A stretch of DNA of 33,830 bases from Thermodesulfovibrionia bacterium. GTDB taxonomy: Bacteria > Nitrospirota > Thermodesulfovibrionia > UBA6902 > BMS3Bbin08. Both the position numbers and the translations under genes were made by a program. The notes under the pieces are model-generated. The model was given only the letters and a program-made list of their open reading frames with translations, had not been told where the DNA came from and did no database searches. The stretch is taken from assembly GCA_030694425.1 (NCBI GenBank), contig JAUXYI010000082.1, forward strand, positions 1-33,830, written 5' to 3'. Shown here in pieces: positions 24,549 through 30,882 of the stretch (position 1 is its first letter; each line of letters begins with the position of its first letter).

Positions 24549-24755
24549 AAAATGGCTGGTAATTTTCGCACAACGTTCGCAGACGAATAGTTCGCTTTTT
24601 ATACAATGCAAGAAACAAGACCTGACCCCCTGGTTAACTATTTGACAACATTTTAATTTCATAGTTAATGGTTTGTCATTCCCCGACTCGATCGGTGAAT
24701 CCAGAGATAAAAATCCTAAGAACTGGATTCCCGCTTAAGAACTGCGGGAATGACG
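24549..24755. repeat. Repeat-rich gap between arsR and hyaD
   Basis: Starts with the right arm (24549-24574) of the inverted repeat flanking the arsR module. From ~24676 to 24755 it contains GTCATTCCCC...GGATTCCCGC...GCGGGAATGACG, the TCATTCC/GGAATGA-type intergenic repeat also found at 25358-25427. No gene is seen between 24451 and 24771. Confidence 0.6.
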
Positions 24756-24771
24756 AAAAGGTGGACATTGC

Positions 24772-25281
24772 TTATGCAGTTTTCAATAAATCTCTCTCTG
24801 CTTTTCTCTTTGGAATTACTTCCACTCCCCATTCTTTCAATTTCTGCAAAACTCTTTCTAAAAGAGTTTCCATTCTGGCATTTATCTCTTCCGACAAGTC
24901 AATGCCGGATTCCATAGACTTTGGTTGAATACCGATAAGGCACATTTCAGTGGGAGTGATTCCCATTAATCTTGCTGCAAAGAGCATGTCAGGAAGGCCT
25001 ATCTGATGAACAGAGAGTTTAGAGGTAAGAAAGGCCGGGATTTTGTCTCCTTCTATAATGTCAATTATTCCGGGTTCTTTTCGGAAGTTAACTGCATCAA
25101 TAATTAAAACTTTATCATTGCCCTCAAAAAAAGGAAGGAGGTCAAGCCCCATTGTACCGCCGTCAATGAGCCTGACGTATTCAGGGAATTCGTATTCATC
25201 TTTCAATTTATTTATTGCATGAACACCAATGCCTTCGTCACTTAAAAGTATGTTGCCTATGCCCAAAATTGCTATGTTCAT
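24772..25281 (-). CDS. hyaD: Hydrogenase maturation endopeptidase (HyaD/HybD type)
   Basis: 169 residues. Nickel-dependent protease that trims the C-terminus of the hydrogenase large subunit after the active site has been built. The three Ni ligands of the family are seen: E16 (L-L-S-D-E-G-I-G-V-H), D62 (L-I-I-D-A-V-N) and H92 (S-V-H-Q-I-G-L). Follows hyaC on the same strand across a 330-bp repeat-bearing gap. Its substrate is the HyaB C-terminus, cleaved after the D-P-C-M-A-C-A-V-H motif; HyaB has a 15-residue tail there, consistent with need for this protease. Confidence 0.95.
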   Translation of the reverse strand: MNIAILGIGNILLSDEGIGVHAINKLKDEYEFPEYVRLIDGGTMGLDLLPFFEGNDKVLIIDAVNFRKEPGIIDIIEGDKIPAFLTSKLSVHQIGLPDMLFAARLMGITPTEMCLIGIQPKSMESGIDLSEEINARMETLLERVLQKLKEWGVEVIPKRKAERDLLKTA

Positions 25282-25357
25282 AAGGAAATCCTAAGTTCTA
25301 ATATCTAAATCCTAAAAAATTCAAAAAAGTTTTGCTTCAAAATATTCATTAAATGCC

Positions 25358-25600
25358 GTCATTCCTGCGGAGGCAGGAATCCATCCATTTCATTTTCCCT
25401 GGATTCCCGCTTTTGCGGGAATGACATTCTTTATTTCGGGATTGCGCCTTTGTAATTGTTTAGAATTTGGAATTTCGGATTTATTTATCTTAATGGGCCC
25501 TCCTACAATCAAGTGGGAGGGAGAGCGGGGAGGGACAATCTTCTTTTTTCTCCTCCCCATTATCCCCTCTTTTATTCCTGCGAGCCAAAAACTCTCAAAG
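25358..25600. repeat. Intergenic repeats between hyaC and hyaD
   Basis: TCATTCCTGCGGAGGCAGGA...GGATTCCCGC TTTTGCGGGAATGACA (25358-25427) is an inverted repeat of the TCATTCC/GGAATGA family. A further GGGGAGG...CCTCCCC inverted repeat lies around 25528-25557. No gene is seen in 25282-25610. Confidence 0.6.
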
Positions 25601-25610
25601 GAGGGGAATG

Positions 25611-26282
25611 TTAAATATCTGATTCTTTTCCTGTTATAAATTTATACCCGTTGAAAATAGAGAGCATCAAACCATTTTTCTCCCTGCTGTCGGAATACCA
25701 TGAAAAATAAACATGGATAAGGGTAAACGCTATTAGCACATACATGACGAGATCGTGATAGAGCCTGATAATCGGAAGAGCCATTATGCCCACAAGCCAT
25801 CCACCAAGTGCCTGCCAGATTGCGCCTTTGTGATTTACAGAGTACAGAGCGAATCCGGAAACTATCTCAAAGACGAACAGCAAATACACAATCAGGTAAG
25901 TGAATCCTGCAAGCGCATGATGACCAACAGTATAGGGCGGCTTTTTGCTGAGGAATAAATAAAACTTGAGGGCATCAAAAAATTCTCCAAGTTTCTTGCC
26001 TGAAAATGGGAACCAGACCGTATAGCATGCATATTTATTCCCCATAAAAGCCCAGTAAATCCTGATTATCATGCTCATCAGAAAGGCATAGGCGGCTATG
26101 AAATGGATAAGCCTCATCCAGCCCATTATGTACTGCTTTGATGATACAGCGTACATGAATGGATTGCCGACATAGAACCCTGTGACGGAAAGGGCGACAA
26201 TGCAGATTACATTAATCCAGTGGGTAAATCTTATTGGAAATTCCCAAGCATATACTCTATTTCTTTCGTTTGCCATATCCAT
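25611..26282 (-). CDS. hyaC: [NiFe] hydrogenase b-type cytochrome subunit
   Basis: About 221-223 residues; MANERNRVYAWEFPIRFTHW is the usual start of HyaC/HupC. Four membrane helices with the His that hold two haems b: R-F-T-H-W, R-L-I-H-F, G-H-H-A-L-A-G and L-Y-H-D-L...L-I-H-V-Y. It anchors the small and large subunits at the outer face of the inner membrane and passes electrons from H2 to the quinone pool. ATG lies 9-ish nt after the hyaB stop, in the order hyaA-hyaB-hyaC. Confidence 0.95.
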   Translation of the reverse strand: MDMANERNRVYAWEFPIRFTHWINVICIVALSVTGFYVGNPFMYAVSSKQYIMGWMRLIHFIAAYAFLMSMIIRIYWAFMGNKYACYTVWFPFSGKKLGEFFDALKFYLFLSKKPPYTVGHHALAGFTYLIVYLLFVFEIVSGFALYSVNHKGAIWQALGGWLVGIMALPIIRLYHDLVMYVLIAFTLIHVYFSWYSDSREKNGLMLSIFNGYKFITGKESDI

Positions 26283-26290
26283 CCCCCTTT

Positions 26291-28003
26291 TTAAACAACC
26301 TTTATCCTTGTTATTTCGTTTCCATCAGGGTCAACTACATGGACAGCACATGCCATGCATGGGTCAAACGAATGAATCGTCCTTAATATCTCAACAGGTT
26401 TTTCAGGGTCAGCTACAGGAGTTCCAATAAGTGCGGATTCATACGGCCCTCTCTGGTCGCTGGCATCCCTTGGAGAACCATTCCATGTGCCCGGGACAAC
26501 GCACTGGTAATTTTCAATCTTTTTATCCTTGATTTTTACCCAGTGTCCAAGCGCGCCCCTTGGAGCCTCATGGAGACCATACCCTTTTGCCTCAGCAGGC
26601 CACTCAGATGGATCCCACTTTTCACCGCTGTGGATTTTCAAATCGCCTTTCTTCATATTAGCAGCAAGCTGATTTATCCACTCCGGTATCATCTCAGCAG
26701 TAACAAGCGTTTCAATACCCCTTGCAGCAACCCTTCCGAGTGTTGAGAACAATGCAGCAGGACCAACGCCTAATTTCTTAAGAACGCTGTTTACAACCTC
26801 CTGCACCCTCTTATGTCCGGAGCCATAGGCAACAAGCATTCTTGAGAGCGGGCCAACCTCCATGGATTTATTCTCATAACGAGGGGCTTTCAGCCATGAA
26901 TATTTTCCGTCTGTATTGAGATATTCATACGGCGGGTTTGGTCCAGTATATTTATAATTTGTCTCGCCGTCCCATGGATGCCTTGATTTATCATTGCCGT
27001 CAGAATACTCATACCATGAGTGTGTAACATATTCTGTTACCTTGGCGTGGTCAACTTTATGAACTGTTGACAGGTCTTTGTTGAGTATAATACCGCGAGG
27101 CAGCCATAGGTTTTCAGTATTGCTCACTGTATCATTCGGGAACTCTCCATATGCGAGGAAATTGCCAACGCCTGCTCCATAACCTGCCCAATCCTTATAA
27201 AAAGATGCTATTGCAAGCAGGTCCGGAATATATACCTTTTCCACAAATTCCTTAGCTATTTCAGCAAGCCCTGACATAAAGGCAATGCTTCCTGCATTTA
27301 ATGCGTTCTGGCTGTCAGGGTCAATAGGTATGGACATGCCGCCAACTAAGTATGTCTGTGCATGAGGATTTTTTGCACCAAGCAGAGCCTGGATTTTTAT
27401 GACCTCTCTCTGCCACTCAAGCGCTTCAAGATAATGTGCAACTGCCATGAGATTAGCCTCTGGAGGGAGTTTGTACGCAGGGTGTCCCCAGTAAGCATTT
27501 GCAAATGGACCGAGTTGTCCAGCCCCTACAAAAGATTTCAGCTTATCCTGAATACCTTTGAAATAGGCTGTGCTTGAGTTATGCCAGTCAGATATAGATT
27601 GTGCAAGCGCCGATGTCTTTGCCGGGTCTGCTTTTAAGGCGCTTACTATATCTACCCAGTCAAGCGCATGCAGATGATAAAAATGGACTACATGGTCCTG
27701 AACGTATTGAATCCCTGTAATTAGATTTCTTATAATCCTTGCGTTATCAGGGATTGTTATTCCCAAGGCATCTTCGACCGCTCTCACCGAGGCGGTTGCG
27801 TGAACCGTAGTTCAAACCCCTCATATGCGCTGCGTAAAAGCCCACGCATCCCTTGGGTCTCTGCCTTTGAGAATTATCTCAATTCCCCTGAACATTGTAC
27901 TTGAGCTCCACGCATCTGTAACCTTTCCGTTTTCAATCTGTGCCTCAATCCTGAGATGTCCTTCAATCCTTGTAATAGGGTCAATAACTATTTTTTTTGC
28001 CAA
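26291..28003 (-). CDS. hyaB: [NiFe] hydrogenase large subunit with two in-frame UGA codons at the L1 cysteines (putative selenoprotein)
   Basis: 571-codon frame for a group 1 uptake-type large subunit. Start is TTG 28003 behind GGGAGGTG; a stop lies just upstream in frame. Residues 1-60 ([21 protein letters not shown]...[14 protein letters not shown]) and the part after 27811 ([18 protein letters not shown]...) are continuous homology in one frame. Between them the L1 motif, normally R-I-C-G-V-C, reads R-I-UGA61-G-V-UGA64 (27823-27821 and 27814-27812). L2 near the end is D-P-C-M-A-C-A-V-H with both Cys. Insertion of Sec at both UGA would give a full protein whose nickel has two Sec and two Cys ligands. 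The part from GTG 27787 on cannot be an enzyme by itself, as it lacks L1. Homology is certain; readthrough is inferred from position, frame and the adjacent hairpin. Confidence 0.93.
27777..27796 (-). promoter_or_regulatory. Candidate bacterial SECIS hairpin in hyaB
   Basis: On the hyaB strand ACCGC-CTC, loop GGT, GAG-(A)-GCGGT: eight base pairs with one bulged A and a 3-nt loop starting with G and containing GU. The loop starts 23 nt after the second UGA and 32 nt after the first, inside the 16-37-nt spacing reported for bacterial SECIS elements, so one hairpin could serve both codons. A second hairpin just upstream (TGAAC-TACG-GTTCA, 27814-27801) contains the second UGA itself and could compete. 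Confidence 0.55.
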
Positions 28004-28109
28004 TGCTATTCACCTCCCTTTATTTTTTTGCCACTAATAAACACGAATTTACACAAAGAAAGTTTTGTGTTTCTTCTTATTCGTGTTATTCGTGTTGATT
28101 CGTGGCTAA

Positions 28110-29198
28110 TCACTCTTCTTCCTTTTTGGGCGACAATGCCCTGCCAATTCCATGAATTAAAATACCTGCGGCTGTTGCAGCAACAAGCCCTGCGCCGACC
28201 TTATCAGCAGTGGTTTCTATACTTACGCCAGGGACGCTTGGAAGCCTTCTGTAAAATGGGGTCATTGTATCCCAGAAATTAGGCTCTGCACATCCAATGC
28301 ATCCGTGGCCTGCCTGAACAGGCCAGCTTGTGCCTTCATTATATTTAACAGTAGGGCAGTTTTTGAAGGTCTCGGGGCCCTTACAGCCCATTTCATAAAG
28401 GCACCATCCTTGTCTGTGAGCTTCATCGCCCCACTGTCTTACAAATTGTCCGGCGTCAAAATGCGCCCTTCTCTCGCAATTATCATGAATCCTTTTGCCA
28501 TAAGCAAAATACGGCCTGCCGAATTTGTCTGTGTTAGGGAGTGAGCCGAATGTCAGGAAGTGAACAACACACGCAGTAATGTTTTCAACATTCACAGGAC
28601 AGCCCGGCAAATTAATAACTGTTGCATTAGGCACTGCCTCTTTGACACCTACAGCGCCTGTGGGATTGGGGTTTGCAGCAGGTATTCCGCCGTAAGCAGC
28701 ACAGGTGCCTACAGCAATTGTAGCAAGTGCATTGCCGCAGACCTCCTTTGCAATATCAACAGCGGACTTGCCGCTAATACAGCAATAAACGCCGCCGTCC
28801 TTCATAGGAATAGAGCCTTCTACAACTACAAGATAGTTACCTTTCTGATTTTTAACCACATCCATGAGTGACTTTTCTGCCTGATGACCTGCAGGCGCCA
28901 TTATTGTTTCATGATAATCAACTGACAGGATATCAAGAATAATCTTAGCTGCTGTGGGTTTAGTTGCCCTTAAAAGGGCTTCAGTGTTGCCTGCGCAATC
29001 CTGAAATTCAAGCCACACAAGGTAAGGTTTTTTACCGCTTATAGCCTCAGCTATTTTCGGGATAAATGAAGCAGGTAAAGCCAGTATAGCAGCCATCGTA
29101 GCGCAGAACTTCATGAAATCCCTGCGGGAGACCCCTTTCTGGCTTAGAGGCTCCATTGATTCTGCAATTTTATGCAGAGCATCATCTGAAAAATTCAT
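28110..29198 (-). CDS. hyaA: [NiFe] hydrogenase small subunit, Tat-exported
   Basis: 362 residues. Twin-arginine signal S-R-R-D-F-M-K-F near 24-31, mature part with three Fe-S clusters, and a C-terminal membrane anchor (VGAGLVAATAAGILIHGIG). Distal cluster: H238, C241, C266, C272. Medial cluster: C281, C300, C303 (GHGCIGC). Proximal cluster: C68, C166 (G-T-C-A-A-Y-G-G), C200 (L-P-G-C-P-V-N); the fourth ligand, normally Cys in E-C-T-x-C-T-E, is N71 (D-C-A-G-N-T-E). Electrons run from the Ni site in HyaB through these clusters to HyaC. ATG 29198 follows AAGGGGGTG. A MITE-like element sits directly upstream in the leader. The gap to hyaB (28004-28109) holds an imperfect inverted repeat around ACGAATTTAC / GATTCGTGG. 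Confidence 0.95.
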   Translation of the reverse strand: MNFSDDALHKIAESMEPLSQKGVSRRDFMKFCATMAAILALPASFIPKIAEAISGKKPYLVWLEFQDCAGNTEALLRATKPTAAKIILDILSVDYHETIMAPAGHQAEKSLMDVVKNQKGNYLVVVEGSIPMKDGGVYCCISGKSAVDIAKEVCGNALATIAVGTCAAYGGIPAANPNPTGAVGVKEAVPNATVINLPGCPVNVENITACVVHFLTFGSLPNTDKFGRPYFAYGKRIHDNCERRAHFDAGQFVRQWGDEAHRQGWCLYEMGCKGPETFKNCPTVKYNEGTSWPVQAGHGCIGCAEPNFWDTMTPFYRRLPSVPGVSIETTADKVGAGLVAATAAGILIHGIGRALSPKKEEE

Positions 29199-29236
29199 AT
29201 GTTCACCCCCTTATTTTATTGTAAGAATATAATTTG

Positions 29237-29383
29237 AGACTGCTGAAAAACCCCTGAAATGTCATTGCGAGGAGTCCCGAAACATCGGGACGACGAAGCA
29301 ATCTCTAACTCATTGATTTCTTTAACTGCGAGATTGCTTCGCTTCGCTCGCAAAGACGGCAAAAATACTTTTTCAACAGGCTG
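29237..29383. mobile_element. MITE-like repeat element B (147 bp)
   Basis: Shorter copy of element A, in the same orientation: left end GACTGCTGAAAAACCCCTG, then GTCATTGCGAGGAGTCCCGA..., and right end TTTTTCAACAGGCTG (29369-29383). It lacks about 60 bp that element A has between its two GATTGCTTCG modules. It lies between hyaA and a TTGACA box (minus strand, 29425-29420), so it is probably transcribed as part of the hydrogenase leader. Confidence 0.75.
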
Positions 29384-29792
29384 TTTATATGTAACATAAT
29401 TAACAGATATATTGATTTGTGTCAAGATGTTATTTTATTTGGCACTACTATATAAAAAAACTATACACAAATAGGATTTTAAAACACGAAATATTAACCA
29501 GGGAAATGCAGTTAAAAAAAATAAAAAACAGCAGCACACAGATTTTAAAAGATTTATCATGATTAACACAGATAATTCAAAGATATTTCTTTTTTAAATC
29601 ATGTAGTTTCTGTGTTTATCGTTCGACTGAGCTCACGACGAAGTCCGCGTCCAATTGCACTTTTTGGGTTAATGGTATTGCTAAGAAACACGAACATTAG
29701 GTATTGCAAAGTATTTATGAAGAATATAAAATTAGAGGATGGCAAGCTGGGCTGCCTGATAATTGTCTGGCATAAAAAAGGAGGGATAAGGA
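29384..29792. other. Gene-free stretch upstream of hyaA and the SOR-like gene
   Basis: AT-rich. Holds a minus-strand TTGACA (29425-29420) that may start the hydrogenase operon and, near 29540-29620, fragments of the AACACAGAT / TCTGTGTT-type repeat. Frames seen across it on either strand show no family features. Confidence 0.5.
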
Positions 29793-30236
29793 GTGAAGAC
29801 ATTTGTTTGTAGAGTTTGCGGTCATGTTGCATTTGAGCAGGCGCCGGTAGATTGTCCAGTCTGTAAAGCGCCAATAGAAAACTTTGATAATAATCCTGAA
29901 GCAATACATATGCCAGAAGACCCTGAGAATCTTACTGAGATGGAGAAAAAGCATATCCCTGTGATAACAATTTCAAAAGAATGCAAGTTGATTACTGGTG
30001 GTGAATGCATTGATGTTCATGTTAAGGTTGGAGAGATCGAACATGTAATGGAAAGTGAACACTACATCTCTTTCATTGATTTTTATATTAATAAAAGATA
30101 CCTTGCAAGATTTAATTTAAGATATAAAAGGCTTCATCCTGCGTTTGCACTGTGCTTAAATGTAGACGGGGGGCTCCTTACAGTTATTGATTGTTGCAGT
30201 GTCAATGGAAGTTGGATGGCAGAGGTTAATTTTTAA
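29793..30236 (+). CDS. Zinc-ribbon/superoxide-reductase-like protein with altered iron site
   Basis: 147 residues, GTG start at 29793 behind AAAGGAGGG. Residues 1-30 form a rubredoxin-like metal site (C6-x2-C9 and C21-x2-C24). The C-terminal part is a desulfoferrodoxin/neelaredoxin domain (KKHIPVITI; GEIEHVMESEHYISFIDFYI). Superoxide reductases hold iron with four His and one Cys; here H54, H84, H90 and C135 are present, but the C-N-x-H-G motif reads C135-S-V-N138-G, so the last His is Asn. It may be a weakened or repurposed superoxide reductase, or bind another metal. Detoxification of superoxide would fit an anaerobe with O2-sensitive enzymes. Confidence 0.82.
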   Translation: MKTFVCRVCGHVAFEQAPVDCPVCKAPIENFDNNPEAIHMPEDPENLTEMEKKHIPVITISKECKLITGGECIDVHVKVGEIEHVMESEHYISFIDFYINKRYLARFNLRYKRLHPAFALCLNVDGGLLTVIDCCSVNGSWMAEVNF

Positions 30237-30346
30237 TTAAATCCCAATGACCAAATCCCAAACACCAAATAAACTCCAATAATCAATAACCAAAATATAC
30301 ATGATTTCTGGTTATTGTGATTTGGTTATTGGTTATTATTTGATTT
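30237..30346. repeat. Imperfect palindromic repeat
   Basis: AATCAATAACCAAAAT on the left and ATTTGGTTATTGGTTATT on the right form an imperfect AT-rich inverted repeat between two plus-strand genes. It may act as a weak terminator for the SOR-like gene. Confidence 0.5.
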
Positions 30347-30793
30347 ATGCGCCCTGCAATACAAAAATATAATCCTGCAGTTGATAAAAAGGTTTTAATT
30401 GCCCTTTCAGGAATTATGTGGCTTGTTGTCGGCATAATCCTTTGCAGTCGCGCTGTTAACTGGTTATCACAGCCGGGTGTAAAAAACAGCATGTGGCTGC
30501 TTATATCAGGGATAATTCTTTCACTACTGATACATCATTTCGGCTTTTTAAGGCTTGTTTACAATAATCTTGAACGCATACTTTCCCAAAAAGATAAAGT
30601 ATGTATATTTGCTTTTCAAGCATGGAAGAGCTATTTAATCATTGCTATAATGATTGGAATAGGAATTGCACTGAGACATTCATCATTGCCAAAACCTTAT
30701 CTTTCAGTTATATACATAGGTTTTGGCGGCGCTATGATTCTGTCGAGCATAAGGTATTTCAGGGTGTTTATAAAACTATTTAACAATCCTTAA
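30347..30793 (+). CDS. Small integral membrane protein, unrecognised
   Basis: 148 residues with four likely membrane helices: ~17-34 (VLIALSGIMWLVVGIILC), ~48-64 (MWLLISGIILSLLIHHF), ~95-108 (SYLIIAIMIGIGIAL) and ~119-135 (SVIYIGFGGAMILSSI). Polar loops include RPAIQKYNPAVDKK at the start. No family motif is recognised. It is convergent with mnmG, 89 bp away. Confidence 0.7.
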   Translation: MRPAIQKYNPAVDKKVLIALSGIMWLVVGIILCSRAVNWLSQPGVKNSMWLLISGIILSLLIHHFGFLRLVYNNLERILSQKDKVCIFAFQAWKSYLIIAIMIGIGIALRHSSLPKPYLSVIYIGFGGAMILSSIRYFRVFIKLFNNP

Positions 30794-30882
30794 GAGTACT
30801 ATCATTAATTCAAAAATCAAATATCAAATATTAAAATTATGGAGAAAGCATTTATGAAAAATTAAAATTATTAAAAAATACC

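Noticed and set aside
26291-27787. hyaB as a separate 498-residue gene starting at GTG 27787 plus a 60-residue upstream fragment
   Set aside because: The two parts are in the same frame with continuous hydrogenase homology across the UGA codons. The longer part alone would lack the L1 nickel motif.
27812-27823. UGA reassigned to Trp or Cys throughout the genome
   Set aside because: rpsR, the CopD-like gene and the VapB-like gene end in UGA at the expected lengths, and the two hyaB sites match Cys, not Trp.
29612-29812. 66-residue plus-strand frame upstream of the SOR-like gene
   Set aside because: No family features, weak start, overlaps the ribosome-binding site and start of the real gene.
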